A program made the position numbers and the translations under genes. This document shows, one piece after another, positions 27,466 to 40,607 of a stretch of DNA of 64,000 nucleotides (positions within the stretch are counted from its first letter, which is position 1; each line of letters begins with the position of its first letter). The notes under the pieces were generated by a model. It worked only from the letters and a program-made list of their open reading frames with translations, had not been told where the DNA came from and ran no database searches. The DNA comes from Actinomycetes bacterium. GTDB lineage: Bacteria; Actinomycetota; Acidimicrobiia; Acidimicrobiales; Acidimicrobilacustridaceae. The stretch is from NCBI GenBank assembly GCA_029782145.1, contig JAKOVH010000026.1, forward strand, positions 186,001-250,000, written 5' to 3'.

Positions 27466-28023
27466 TCAGCGCGCCTCGTCGTCGTCGACCGGGCGAGCGG
27501 TCTCGAGCTCCACCACCGTGCAACGGATGCCCCCGACGACACCGGCGATGAGGTTGAACAGCACGCTGGTGACCACCGCGAACACGGCGCCGGTGACGAA
27601 CAGGACCAGTCCGGCCACCACCGACCCTTCGAAGATGCGGCCACCGTCGATGGTGAAGGAGTCCTCGGCGAGGATCTGGGCGAGGAAGTTCTCGAAGTTC
27701 CCGATGGTGCCGGTGGCCACCGCGACCCGCCACAGCAGCACGCCGGCGACGACGACGATCAGCCACAGGCTGAGCGAGAACAGCAGCGACACCTTGAGCA
27801 TCGACCACGGATCGACCCGGGTGACGACGCGCTGCACTTGGCGGGCCTTGATCCGCTTGGTGCCGCGGCGGCGCCCCTCGGCGGGCGCAGCCGCCACCGG
27901 CGGCGGGGGCGGTGGCGCGGCGTCGGTCCGCTCGCTCGAGACGACCGGCGCCGAGATGTCCGCCGGGGCCGCTCCCACCGCCGCGTGGGTCGCGTCGGTG
28001 CCGGGAACGGGTTCGATCGCCAT
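27466..28023 (-). CDS. DUF3566 membrane protein (gyrA-linked)
   Basis: The 185-residue protein has a Pro/Ala-rich N-terminal tail, then two membrane helices (about 80-102 and 135-165) with the DUF3566 pattern VDPWSMLKVSLLFSLSLWL and DGGRIFEGSVVAG. DUF3566 follows gyrA in most actinobacteria, as here after a TadE-like gene. ATG 28023 gives the family's length; a GTG upstream would add 14 residues. Its role is unknown. Confidence 0.85.
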   Translation of the reverse strand: MAIEPVPGTDATHAAVGAAPADISAPVVSSERTDAAPPPPPPVAAAPAEGRRRGTKRIKARQVQRVVTRVDPWSMLKVSLLFSLSLWLIVVVAGVLLWRVAVATGTIGNFENFLAQILAEDSFTIDGGRIFEGSVVAGLVLFVTGAVFAVVTSVLFNLIAGVVGGIRCTVVELETARPVDDDEAR

Positions 28024-28088
28024 CACCGGGCAGTGTAGGCACCCGGCGCCCCGCTCCCCCGTCACCGCTCACGCTGCGCGTTCGTCAC

Positions 28089-28391
28089 TCACCACTCCCG
28101 CTGGGCACGGGACGTGGCCCGCGCATCGCCGACACGCACGGTGACCTCCACCTCGGCGCCGTCGACGGCGTAGCGCTCGATGCGGCCCTCGTTCTCGGCG
28201 GCCGCCGCCCCTGCCGCGCCGCGCCCGTCGGCGGCGCCGGCGAGCGCGGCGGCGTCGGCCGCCGTCTGGGCCCGGGCCCGGTCGTCGGTGAGGTGGCCCA
28301 GGGCCACCAGCCCGACCAGCACCGCCACGGCCAGGGCCAGGACCCCCGCCATCAGGGGCACGGCCTGCCCCTCGTCTCCTCGTGCGCGCAC
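28089..28391 (-). CDS. TadE/Rv3654c-like pilus-associated small protein
   Basis: The 100-residue protein has the helical opening RGDEGQAVPLMAGVLALAVAVLVG typical of TadE/TadG or Rv3654c-type secreted pseudopilins, followed by an Ala-rich helix with RARAQTAADAAALAGA. GTG 28391 is used; ATG within MAGVLAL is an alternative. It lies alone between gyrA and DUF3566, with no other tad genes nearby, which is unusual. Confidence 0.65.
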   Translation of the reverse strand: MRARGDEGQAVPLMAGVLALAVAVLVGLVALGHLTDDRARAQTAADAAALAGAADGRGAAGAAAAENEGRIERYAVDGAEVEVTVRVGDARATSRAQREW

Positions 28392-28478
28392 CGCGCTCTC
28401 CCTCCTGCACCCGGGGACCCCCGGGACGACCTGTGGGCGGGCGTCACCCGCGAGGCGGCTACCGCAGCAGCGAAGGAG

Positions 28479-28498
28479 CGGCCCCGATGGCGGGGCCG
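28479..28498 (-). terminator. Hairpin downstream of gyrA
   Basis: An 8-bp perfect stem CGGCCCCG/CGGGGCCG with an ATGG loop begins about 10 nt after the gyrA stop on the minus strand. There is only a weak T-rich stretch behind it (CTCCTTCG), typical of high-GC actinobacterial terminators. Confidence 0.6.
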
Positions 28499-28507
28499 GA
28501 GGTGGTG

Positions 28508-30973
<2,466 letters not shown>

Positions 30974-31013
30974 GTGCTGGTGCCTCTGGGTCGGGACAGG
31001 ATCGTGAGCCGCC

Positions 31014-33125
<2,112 letters not shown>

Positions 33126-33491
33126 TCACGTGCGATCCCGAGCATTCCCCGCCCGGTCGCGCAGGGCTCCGGCACGCACGCGGACCTCGATGGCCGAGAC
33201 GGCGTCGGCACCCAGCTCGGCCTGCAGCCGCTCGAGCAGGGTGGCCTCGAGGAACCGGAGCTGCGTGGCCCAGGCCGGGTCGGCGACGGCCACGGTGAGC
33301 GTGCCGTCGCGAAGGCGGACGGGTCGGCTGTTGGCACCCACGTTGGGCCCGACGAGCTCGGGCCACCGGCGGACCAGCGAGGTGGTGACGTCGGCCGACG
33401 GGCCGCCGAGGTGGCGCACCAGGCGGTCGAGGCTGTCGGCGACGCGTGACGGACCGGCCTCGCGTGCTCCCGGCAGCGGTTCCCACGGCAT
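33126..33491 (-). CDS. DUF721/DciA-like replication-associated protein
   Basis: The 121-residue protein has the DUF721 core VGANSRPVRLRDGTLTVAVADPAWATQLRFLEATLLERLQ, which forms a small KH-like fold in DciA, the ancestral DnaB helicase loader. In actinobacteria this gene sits between recF and gyrB as here. It may load DnaB at oriC. Role inferred from family and position. Confidence 0.85.
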   Translation of the reverse strand: MPWEPLPGAREAGPSRVADSLDRLVRHLGGPSADVTTSLVRRWPELVGPNVGANSRPVRLRDGTLTVAVADPAWATQLRFLEATLLERLQAELGADAVSAIEVRVRAGALRDRAGNARDRT

Positions 33492-33512
33492 GGTGCCGAG
33501 TGTAGGGAGCCC

Positions 33513-34607
33513 CTACGACAGCCCCGGATCGGCCGCCGCCACCGTGCCGCCCGCGACCCGCAACACCAGCTCCGGCTCGGCGCCCTGCGGCAGCCCGGCG
33601 GCGCTGGACAGCACCGTCTGACTCGGTGGGAGGTGCGCGAGCAGGGCTGCGCTGCGGTCCGGGTCGAGCTCGGAGAACACGTCGTCGAGCAGCAGGATCG
33701 GTGGTGAGCCGGTGGCCTCGGTGACCACGCGGTGGGCGGCGAGGCGCAGCGCCAGGGCCACCGAGCGCTGCTCGCCCTGCGACGCGTGGGTGCGGGCGGG
33801 CATGTCGTCGAGGGTCACCACCAGCTCGTCGCGGTGGGGACCCACCAGCGAGATGCCCCGTCGCAGCTCGTCGGCCCTGACGTCCTCGAGCGCCCGGGCC
33901 AGCCCGGCCTCCCGCCACGGGGCCAGGTAGCCGAGTCGCACGTGGGCGGCCCGGCCGGCCACCTGGTCGTAGGCCGCCGAGAGCACCGGCGCCAGGTCGT
34001 CGACCAGGGCGGCACGGGCGTCGCCGAGCGCCTCCCCCGCCTCGACGAGCTTGGCGTCCCACACGGCCAGCGTGGCGTCGATCTCGGCGGTCACCCGGCC
34101 GCCGGCCTGGCGCAGCAGGGCGTTGCGCTGGCGCAGGACCCGGTCGAGGTCGCTGCGGACTGCGTCGAGCTTGGGCTGGCGGCTCACGAGGGTGTCGTCG
34201 AGGTAGCGGCGGCGCTCCGCCGGGCCACCCTTGACCAGCTCGAGGTCGTCGGGCGAGAACACCGACACCCGCAGGGCGCCGAGCAGGTCCCGCGCCCGGG
34301 CCAGGCGCTGCTTGTTCACCTGCACCCGACCCCGTCCGCTGGTGGTGATCTCGGCCTCGATCAGCAGCTGGCGGCCGTCTCGCTCCCCCTCGGCGCGCAC
34401 CACGGCGGTCGCGCAGCCTCGCCGCACCAGGGCCTCGTTCGGCACCCCCCGGAACGACGAGAGGGTGGCCAGGTACCCGATCGCCTCCATCACGTTGGTC
34501 TTGCCCTCGCCGTTGGCGCCGAGCAGGGCGGTGAGCCCGGGGGCGAAGGTCAGCTCCGCCGACGCGTACGAGCGGAAGTCGCGGAGCCAGAGGCGTTGGA
34601 GCTGCAC
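33513..34607 (-). CDS. recF: DNA repair/recombination protein RecF
   Basis: The 364-residue SMC-like ATPase has Walker A GANGEGKTN, a signature SQGEQRSVALALRLA and Walker B LLLDDVFSELD. It acts in RecFOR loading of RecA at gaps. The GTG has a good GGGAGG upstream. The recF-dnaN gap is 16 bp. Confidence 0.97.
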   Translation of the reverse strand: MQLQRLWLRDFRSYASAELTFAPGLTALLGANGEGKTNVMEAIGYLATLSSFRGVPNEALVRRGCATAVVRAEGERDGRQLLIEAEITTSGRGRVQVNKQRLARARDLLGALRVSVFSPDDLELVKGGPAERRRYLDDTLVSRQPKLDAVRSDLDRVLRQRNALLRQAGGRVTAEIDATLAVWDAKLVEAGEALGDARAALVDDLAPVLSAAYDQVAGRAAHVRLGYLAPWREAGLARALEDVRADELRRGISLVGPHRDELVVTLDDMPARTHASQGEQRSVALALRLAAHRVVTEATGSPPILLLDDVFSELDPDRSAALLAHLPPSQTVLSSAAGLPQGAEPELVLRVAGGTVAAADPGLS

Positions 34608-34623
34608 GCGCCTCCCGCGGCCG

Positions 34624-35718
34624 CTAGGAGACCCGGACGGGCATCAGCAGGTACAGGAACTCCGGCGTGTCGACCCCCCGGATCAGCGCCGGCTTGAGCG
34701 CGTCGATCGTCTCGAGGGTGATCTCGTCGCCCGGGGTCACGTCGATGCCGGCGATGAGGTACTCGGGGTTGAACGCCACGGTCAGCTCGTCGCCGTCGTG
34801 CTTGGCGTCGAGCTCCTCGTGGGCCTGACCGACGTCCTGGGTGATGGCGAGCAGCTCGACGGAGTCGGCCTTGAGCACGAGGCGGACCGGCGTGGCCTCC
34901 CGGGCCAGCAGCCGCACGCGGCGCAGCGCTTCGAGCAGCTGCTCGCGACCGACGGTGAGGCGGTTGGGGTGGGCATTGGGGATCAGGCCGCGGTAGTTCG
35001 GGAAGTCGCCCTCGATGAGGCGGCTGGTGACCCGCACGTCGTCGACCTCGAAGGCGACGTCGCGTTCGCCGAGGCGGAGCGTGACCGCCTCGGCCGACGA
35101 CAGCAGCCGCGACAGCTCCCGCAGGGCGGTGGAGGGCACCAGCACCTGCTGTCCCTCGGCGAGGACCGACGTGCCCGGGAGGTCACGCACCGCCAGGCGG
35201 TAGGAGTCGGTGGCGACCAGGCGCAGCCCGTCGCCTTCGGCGGCCATGAGCACGCCGGTGAGGATGGGGCGCGACTCGTCGTTGCTGGCGGCGGCCACCA
35301 CCTGGCGCAGCGCCTCGGCGAAGGCGCCGGCGTCGAGGCTGACCGAGCTCTCGGCCGGTTCGGGCAGCTGGGGGTACTCGTGGGCGGGGATCGTGCGCAC
35401 GGCGAACTGCGAGCGTCCCGAACCGATGCGGGCCTCGTCGTCGTCGATCTCCACCGTGACGGCACCGGGCGGGAGCGCTCGCACGATGTCGGACAGCAGC
35501 TTCGCCGGGACGACGGCGACACCGTCGGCGTCCCCGCTCACCGCTGCGCGCACCGAGATCGTGAGGTCGAGGTCGCTCCCCGTCACCTGCAGCTGGTCGC
35601 CGTGCAGCTCGAGTCTGAGGCCGCTCAGGACGGGTAGGGAGCTGCCGCGGGTGGTGACGGCACGGGAGGCGGCGTTCAGCGCCTCGACCAGGGGATCACG
35701 CTCGCAACGGAACTTCAC
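34624..35718 (-). CDS. dnaN: DNA polymerase III beta sliding clamp
   Basis: The 364-residue protein starts MKFRCERDPLVEALNAASRAV and has the three repeated clamp domains, with QDVGQAHEELDA and VAFNPEYLIAGID, ending FLYLLMPVRVS, typical of DnaN. It forms a dimeric ring that holds polymerases on DNA. GTG start, immediately after the candidate oriC. Confidence 0.97.
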   Translation of the reverse strand: MKFRCERDPLVEALNAASRAVTTRGSSLPVLSGLRLELHGDQLQVTGSDLDLTISVRAAVSGDADGVAVVPAKLLSDIVRALPPGAVTVEIDDDEARIGSGRSQFAVRTIPAHEYPQLPEPAESSVSLDAGAFAEALRQVVAAASNDESRPILTGVLMAAEGDGLRLVATDSYRLAVRDLPGTSVLAEGQQVLVPSTALRELSRLLSSAEAVTLRLGERDVAFEVDDVRVTSRLIEGDFPNYRGLIPNAHPNRLTVGREQLLEALRRVRLLAREATPVRLVLKADSVELLAITQDVGQAHEELDAKHDGDELTVAFNPEYLIAGIDVTPGDEITLETIDALKPALIRGVDTPEFLYLLMPVRVS

Positions 35719-35977
35719 GCCGTCTCGCTTTCTGTTACATCAAAAAAGAACGAAGTTCTGGTAGTAGCGGTAATAGGTGCTGTGGATTGTGGACAGCGCC
35801 GCATCGCCCCAGCGTGGCTGCGGTTTGTTCGTCCCACCCCGATCCACAGCCGCCCACAGGTTCCCACGGCGCCGCGGAGGGCCGGGGGATGACCGGCGCG
35901 TTCTCCACTGTGGGTCCACGGGGCGGCGCGCCGCCGTCCACGGGCTTGTCCACCGCGCGAGCGTACGAGCGACGCCA
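35719..35977. other. Candidate oriC between dnaA and dnaN
   Basis: In actinobacteria oriC is in the dnaA-dnaN gap. Here it is 259 bp. It has an AT-rich segment near dnaN (about 35727-35775) that could unwind. DnaA-box-like sites, compared with TT(G/A)TCCACA, are TGTGGATTG at 35781-35789, TGTGGACAG at 35788-35796, CGATCCACA at 35840-35848, and TTGTCCACC at 35946-35954. None is a perfect consensus, so the identification rests on position. Better boxes lie elsewhere (62170 and 37443). Confidence 0.75.
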
Positions 35978-37396
35978 TCAGCCGTTCCTGATCCGCTGGG
36001 TGAGCTCGGTGACCTGGTCGTAGATCTGGCGCCGCTCCTTCATGAGGGCGCCGATCTTCTCCACGGCGTGGATGACCGTGGTGTGGTCGCGGCCGCCGAA
36101 CTCCCGGGCGATGGCCGGGTAGCTGAGGTCGGTGAGCTCACGCATCACGTACATGCCGATCTGGCGGGCGGTCACCAGGGGACGGCGCCGGCTCTTCCCG
36201 CAGATGTCGTCGACGGTGAAGCCGAACATCTCGGCCGTGCTCGACAAGATGAGCTCAGGGGTGATGGGCCGGGGCTGGGTGTCGGAGAGGATGTCGCCGA
36301 GCACCCGTTCGGCGAGATCGATGGACAGCGGCTCGCCCGTGAGGCTGGCGTAGGCGCACACCCGGATGAGGGCGCCCTCGAGCTCGCGGATGTTGTTCGT
36401 GATGTGCGTGGCGATGAACTCGAGGACCTCCGGCGAGGGCGCGATCGGCTCTCGCTCGGACTTCTTGCGGAGGATCGCGAGGCGGGTCTCGAGCTCGGGC
36501 GGGTTGATCTCGGTGGTGAGGCCCATCTTGAACCGGCTGCGCAGGCGGTCCTCGAGCGTTGAGATGGCGTCCGGGGGCCGGTCCGACGACAGCACGATCT
36601 GGCGGTTCGCCTGGTAGAGCGACTCGAAGGTGTGGAAGAGCTCCTCCTGGAGGCCCTCCTTGCCTTCGATGAACTGGATGTCGTCGAGCAGCAGCACGTC
36701 GACTTCGCGGTAGCGCTTCTTGAACTCGCCGAGGGTGGCCTGGCGGATGGCGTCGACGTACTGGTTGAGGAACTGCTCGGTGGAGACGTAGCGCACCCGG
36801 TAGGTGGGGTAGTTCTCCCCCACGTAGTTGGCGATGGCCTGCAGCAGGTGGGTCTTGCCCAGCCCGGCGTCGCCGTAGATGAACAACGGGTTGTACGAGC
36901 GCGCCGGCGTCTCCGCCACGCTGAGGGCGGCGGCGTGGGCGAAGCGGTTGGACGTGCCGGTGACGAAGGCGTCGAACGTGTAGCGGGGATTGACCAGGAG
37001 CCCCGTGGCCGAGGCACTGGGGTCGGCGGCGACCACCGCCTCGAGCGTCTCGGCGGCGCTCCCCGCTCCGCCGTCGCTGGGGATTTCCCTGTGGACGCCT
37101 GTGGAGATCTCGGTGTCGCCTGTGGCTGATGTCACAGCAGCGCCGGTCTGGACGCCGATGGAGAGCTCGACAGCCTCCTCGCCGATGTCGGCCAGGGCGC
37201 CCTTCACGAGGGCGTGGTAGCGGTTCTCGATGCGCTCCTTCACGACCGAGCTCGGCACCGCGACGTGCAGCGTGGTCCCCTGGGCACGCAGCGGCGTCAC
37301 GACCGAGAAGGTGGTGAGCCAGACGGCCTCCGACACCTGCTCCCGCAGTGCCGCGGCGCACTCTGTCCACAGCTGCTCGGCTCGGTCCACCTGCAC
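35978..37396 (-). CDS. dnaA: Chromosomal replication initiator DnaA
   Basis: The 472-residue protein has domain I (about 1-85), a variable acidic linker (about 86-135), and an AAA+ domain: NPRYTFDAFVTG, Walker A GDAGLGKTH with Lys181, Walker B LLLDDIQF, and sensor motifs. Domain IV has the DNA-binding signature FGGRDHTTVIHA near 447-458. The GTG at 37396 matches the N terminus MQVDRAEQLWTECA. An inverted pair of DnaA-box-like sites upstream suggests autoregulation. Confidence 0.97.
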   Translation of the reverse strand: MQVDRAEQLWTECAAALREQVSEAVWLTTFSVVTPLRAQGTTLHVAVPSSVVKERIENRYHALVKGALADIGEEAVELSIGVQTGAAVTSATGDTEISTGVHREIPSDGGAGSAAETLEAVVAADPSASATGLLVNPRYTFDAFVTGTSNRFAHAAALSVAETPARSYNPLFIYGDAGLGKTHLLQAIANYVGENYPTYRVRYVSTEQFLNQYVDAIRQATLGEFKKRYREVDVLLLDDIQFIEGKEGLQEELFHTFESLYQANRQIVLSSDRPPDAISTLEDRLRSRFKMGLTTEINPPELETRLAILRKKSEREPIAPSPEVLEFIATHITNNIRELEGALIRVCAYASLTGEPLSIDLAERVLGDILSDTQPRPITPELILSSTAEMFGFTVDDICGKSRRRPLVTARQIGMYVMRELTDLSYPAIAREFGGRDHTTVIHAVEKIGALMKERRQIYDQVTELTQRIRNG

Positions 37397-37434
37397 CTAC
37401 GCCCCTGATCGGCGGGCTACGTTCCACAGCGGCG

Positions 37435-37451
37435 TCCACACGTGTGGAAAA
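37435..37451. promoter_or_regulatory. Inverted pair of DnaA boxes upstream of dnaA
   Basis: TCCACACGTGTGGA at 37435-37448 is a perfect palindrome formed by two opposed TCCACA cores. TGTGGAAAA (37443-37451) is a TTTTCCACA box on the other strand, matching TTNTCCACA. GTTCCACAG (37421) is a weaker site. They lie 39-55 bp upstream of the dnaA start, so DnaA could repress its own gene. Confidence 0.6.
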
Positions 37452-37526
37452 GAACGATCGGACGCCCCGCCAGGCCTGGGCTGACGCCGTCCCGGGCGGG
37501 TGCCGGACCGTAGCACGGGTGCGATG

Positions 37527-37556
37527 TTGCCGCACCAGGCACCCAGCCTCTAGCGT
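37527..37556 (+). promoter_or_regulatory. Candidate sigma-70-type promoter for rpmH
   Basis: TTGCCG (37527-37532) is followed after 18 bp by TAGCGT (37551-37556), about 130 nt before rpmH. The gap between dnaA and rpmH (about 290 bp) contains no recognisable gene other than the DnaA boxes on the dnaA side. This is a single-sequence match only. Confidence 0.3.
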
Positions 37557-37685
37557 GGCTGCGAGCCGGTGCGGGGCTCGCCGCTTCGTCGCGAGCGTGC
37601 CGATGCCCGTCATCACCGGAAGCGACGTCGACCCAGGATCGACCGACGGCCCACCGAGGAGGCCCGATGGTCGAGGAGGCACCCC

Positions 37686-37820
37686 GTGAAGCGCACCTAC
37701 CAGCCCAACAACCGCCGCCGGGCGAAGCGGCACGGCTTCCGTCACCGCATGGCGACCCGTGCCGGCCGCAACGTGCTGCGGAACCGCCGGCTCAAGGGTC
37801 GGCACCGCCTGTCGGCCTGA
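37686..37820 (+). CDS. rpmH: 50S ribosomal protein L34
   Basis: The 44-residue protein, [22 protein letters not shown]..., ends GRHRLSA and is a standard bL34. The GTG is the start; the stop overlaps the rnpA start (CTGA). Confidence 0.95.
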   Translation: MKRTYQPNNRRRAKRHGFRHRMATRAGRNVLRNRRLKGRHRLSA

Positions 37821-38167
37821 TCTGGCGGATCCGTGACCGACGCACCTTCGCCGACCTTCGTCGCGAAGGGCGTCGCGCCCGCCACGGTGCCGTGTCGGTG
37901 ACTCACCTCCCCAGCGACCCGGCCGCCCGGCCTCAGCCGCCCCGTGTCGCGTTCGCCGTGACGCGCAAGGTGGGCACTGCGGTGGTCCGCAACCGCCTGC
38001 GCCGCCAGGTGAGGGCGCATCTCGCCGCGCGCCAGCGCAGCGGTCGATCGCTCCCCCCCGGCGCCTACCTGGTGGCCCTCCGCCCCGGCGCCGCCGACCA
38101 CGACAGCGATCGGCTGCTCGCCGACCTCGACCGCTGCCTCGACCGGGTCTCGGGCCAGGCGTCGTGA
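37817..38167 (+). CDS. rnpA: Ribonuclease P protein component, CTG start likely
   Basis: The 116-residue protein has the RnpA pattern: [25 protein letters not shown], then [24 protein letters not shown], the basic RNR helix. No ATG, GTG or TTG lies in frame near the domain start; CTG at 37817-37819 overlaps the rpmH TGA as CTGA, giving the same 4-bp coupling as its neighbours. An in-frame ATG at 37667 would begin inside the rpmH leader and overlap rpmH completely. It makes the protein subunit of RNase P. Confidence 0.85.
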   Translation: MIWRIRDRRTFADLRREGRRARHGAVSVTHLPSDPAARPQPPRVAFAVTRKVGTAVVRNRLRRQVRAHLAARQRSGRSLPPGAYLVALRPGAADHDSDRLLADLDRCLDRVSGQAS

Positions 38168-38424
38168 GCGCCACCTGCGCCCATCCGCGGCCACGGTCGC
38201 TCGCCGCCCGAGCGGTCCACGCGCTGGTGCGCGCCTACCAGTGGGCCACCGCCGGACGGGTGTCACCGTGCCGCTACGTCCCCAGCTGCTCGAGCTATGC
38301 CCTCGAAGCCCTCGAGGTCCATGGCTTCGTCCGGGGGTCCTGGCTCTCGATCCGCCGCCTCGGCCGCTGCCATCCCTGGGGTGGCCACGGCTGGGACCCC
38401 GTCCCCCAGCGGAAGGCCTCCTAA
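38164..38424 (+). CDS. yidD: Membrane protein insertion efficiency factor YidD
   Basis: The 86-residue protein has the YidD core [30 protein letters not shown] and [21 protein letters not shown] start overlaps the rnpA stop (GTGA). It sits between rnpA and yidC in the usual order. Confidence 0.93.
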   Translation: MSATCAHPRPRSLAARAVHALVRAYQWATAGRVSPCRYVPSCSSYALEALEVHGFVRGSWLSIRRLGRCHPWGGHGWDPVPQRKAS

Positions 38425-38428
38425 GCCC

Positions 38429-39634
38429 ATGTTCGCCGCCTCGATGTTCGACCCGTTCTTCAAGGTCTTCGCCTCGGTGCTCGCCTTCTTCTATGCGATC
38501 ACCAGCAACTACGCCCTCGCCATCATCGCCCTCACCCTGGTGGTGATGCTCGTGGTGACCCCGCTCACCCTCAAGGGCACCCGCTCGATGATGATGATGC
38601 AGCAGCTCCAGCCGGAGATGCGCAAGATCCAGGCCCGCTACAAGGACGACCGGCAGAAGCTCAACGAGGAGCTGCTGAAGTTCTACAAGGAGAACAACAT
38701 CAACCCTCTGGGGGGATGTCTGCCGCTCCTCGTGCAGATGCCGGTGTTCCTGGTGCTCTACCAGGTTCTGCGGGGCCTCACCCGGCGAGTGAGCGATCTG
38801 GGGGCGGGCACGGGCTGGATGTCGGCCCAGTTCCCGGGCAACATCACCAAGCCACCGGATCTCGTACGAGTGTTCGATCCAGCCTGGATCAACCCGTCGA
38901 CCAAGATGTACCAGAACCTGTCGGTGTCGACGCAGATGAAGGCGTTCGGCATGGACCTGTCGGAGAGCGCCTCGAAGGCGTTGCAGTCGGGCTTCGTCCA
39001 CGCCCTGCCCTTCTTGGTGCTCATCGCCATCGTGGCCGCCACCGGCTTCATGCAGCAGCGCCAGATCCAGGGCCGCAACCCGAACGCCCAGGTCAACCCC
39101 CAGCAGCAGATGATCATGAAGATCATGCCGATCTTCCTGCCGGTCATCTCGTTCGGCCTGCCGGCGGGCCTGGTGCTGTACTTCGCCGTCTCCAACCTGT
39201 ACCGCATCGGGCAGCAGGCGTTCATCTCCCACAGCATCTACGGCGGCAAGGCCCAGGGGATGACCTGGAAGGACATGTTCGGTCTGGGCGGCGCGCCGGC
39301 CAAGGCCAAGTCGGCGCCCAAGGACAAGACCAAGGGCAAGGCCATCCCGGCCTCGTCCCGCCCGGCCTCGAAGGGCAAGGCACCGGCCAAGACACCGGCG
39401 AAGCCCCAGGCGAAGGCCGGCACCACGAAGGGCGGCCGACCGGCGCCCTCGACGACCAGCTCCCGTGGCAGCAAGGGGGGTGCCGGCGCAGCGGGCCGGG
39501 CCACGACACCCTCCCGCAAAGCCAGCCCCGAGGCCGGGTCCGCCGCTGGTGGGCAGCCCAAGGCTCCTGGTGGCGCCGGCACCGAAGGCGCTGCACCCAC
39601 GTTGCAGCCGCGGGCGCGCAAGAAGAAGAGGTAG
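38429..39634 (+). CDS. yidC: YidC/Oxa1 membrane insertase with long basic tail
   Basis: The 401-residue protein has five predicted membrane segments in residues 11-265, with conserved MQQLQPEMRKIQARYKDD and the hydrophilic-groove region GGCLPLLVQMPVFLVLYQVLR. From about residue 288 there is a 114-residue Lys/Ala/Pro/Gly-rich tail ending RARKKKR, which may contact the ribosome. ATG 38429 is 4 bp after yidD. The protein inserts membrane proteins with Sec or alone. Confidence 0.95.
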   Translation: MFAASMFDPFFKVFASVLAFFYAITSNYALAIIALTLVVMLVVTPLTLKGTRSMMMMQQLQPEMRKIQARYKDDRQKLNEELLKFYKENNINPLGGCLPLLVQMPVFLVLYQVLRGLTRRVSDLGAGTGWMSAQFPGNITKPPDLVRVFDPAWINPSTKMYQNLSVSTQMKAFGMDLSESASKALQSGFVHALPFLVLIAIVAATGFMQQRQIQGRNPNAQVNPQQQMIMKIMPIFLPVISFGLPAGLVLYFAVSNLYRIGQQAFISHSIYGGKAQGMTWKDMFGLGGAPAKAKSAPKDKTKGKAIPASSRPASKGKAPAKTPAKPQAKAGTTKGGRPAPSTTSSRGSKGGAGAAGRATTPSRKASPEAGSAAGGQPKAPGGAGTEGAAPTLQPRARKKKR

Positions 39635-39640
39635 CGCGCG

Positions 39641-40525
39641 ATGGAGTGGGTGGAGATCACCGGGCGCACGGTCGAGGAGGCCATGGAAGCGGCACTCGAC
39701 CAGCTCGGTGTCGACAACGACGACGCCGAGTTCGAGGTCCTCGAGGAGCCCAAGCAGGGGCTCTTCGGTCGCGTGAGGGGGCAGGCCCGGGTCAGGGCCC
39801 GCATCCGCCCCACGGTGCCGCGGCCGAAGGTCGAGCGCCGCGACCGTCGACGCCGCAACGGTGGCAACAAGGCGAACCAGAACCCGACCGACGCGCCGAC
39901 CAGCGTGCCGGGACCGGCCGTCGAGGCCGCTGCGGTCAACGACACCACCGACACCACCGACACGGAGGGCACGCCCTCCTCCACCGGCTCCCGTCCCCGC
40001 CGTCGTAGCGGGAAGGGCAAGCCTTCCGAGCAGGGAGACAGCAAGGTGTCTGACAACGACGTGGACCTCGAGGCCCACACCGCCATCGTCAACGAGTTCC
40101 TGATCGGGTTGGTCGACGCCTTCGGCGTCGACGCCCGGGTGGAGACCGAGCTCCTCGATGACGAGACCGCCGAGGTGCGAGTCGACGGCACCGATCTCGG
40201 CGTCCTGGTGGGCCCGAAGGGCAACACGCTCAACGCCATCCAGGAGCTCTCCCGCACGGTCGTGCACCGCCGGGTGCCCGGGACGGCGGCCGGACGTGTG
40301 CGTCTCGATGTCGCCGGCTACCGGCAGCGCCGCCGCGACGCGCTCGAGCGGTTCACCCGTTCCGTGGCCGACGAGGTGCGGGCGAGTGGCGTCCAGAAGG
40401 CGCTCGAGCCGATGAACCCGGCCGACCGCAAGGTGGTGCACGACACGGTGAACGAGCTCGACGGGGTCAGCACGATCTCCGAAGGCGAGGAGCCCCGGCG
40501 GCGGGTGGTCATCGTCCCGGCATGA
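39641..40525 (+). CDS. jag: Jag/KhpB RNA-binding protein
   Basis: The 294-residue protein has the Jag-N domain (WVEITGRTVEEAMEAALDQLGVDNDDAEFEVLEEP), a long Thr/Asp/Arg-rich linker (about 60-140), a KH domain (LGVLVGPKGNTLNAIQELSR) and an R3H domain (PADRKVVHDTV). KhpB binds small RNAs with KhpA and affects cell division in other bacteria. It follows yidC by 6 bp. Confidence 0.92.
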   Translation: MEWVEITGRTVEEAMEAALDQLGVDNDDAEFEVLEEPKQGLFGRVRGQARVRARIRPTVPRPKVERRDRRRRNGGNKANQNPTDAPTSVPGPAVEAAAVNDTTDTTDTEGTPSSTGSRPRRRSGKGKPSEQGDSKVSDNDVDLEAHTAIVNEFLIGLVDAFGVDARVETELLDDETAEVRVDGTDLGVLVGPKGNTLNAIQELSRTVVHRRVPGTAAGRVRLDVAGYRQRRRDALERFTRSVADEVRASGVQKALEPMNPADRKVVHDTVNELDGVSTISEGEEPRRRVVIVPA

Positions 40526-40550
40526 TGCCGAGCGATCCGCACGACGTGAC

Positions 40551-40581
40551 GGCCCCGCTTCGGCGGGGCCATCGTCGTTTT
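40551..40581 (+). terminator. Rho-independent terminator after jag
   Basis: The hairpin GGCCCCGC-TTCG-GCGGGGCC (40551-40570), an 8-bp perfect stem with a UUCG tetraloop, is followed by ATCGTCGTTTT. It lies 25 nt after the jag stop and 27 nt before the rsmG start, so jag transcription probably ends here and rsmG may have its own promoter. Confidence 0.85.
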
Positions 40582-40607
40582 CCCGGTGCTGGTGAGGCGC
40601 GGGGCCG

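Noticed and set aside
37742..40441. Minus-strand open frame of about 900 residues opposite rnpA-jag
   Set aside because: Antisense shadow of five well-identified genes.
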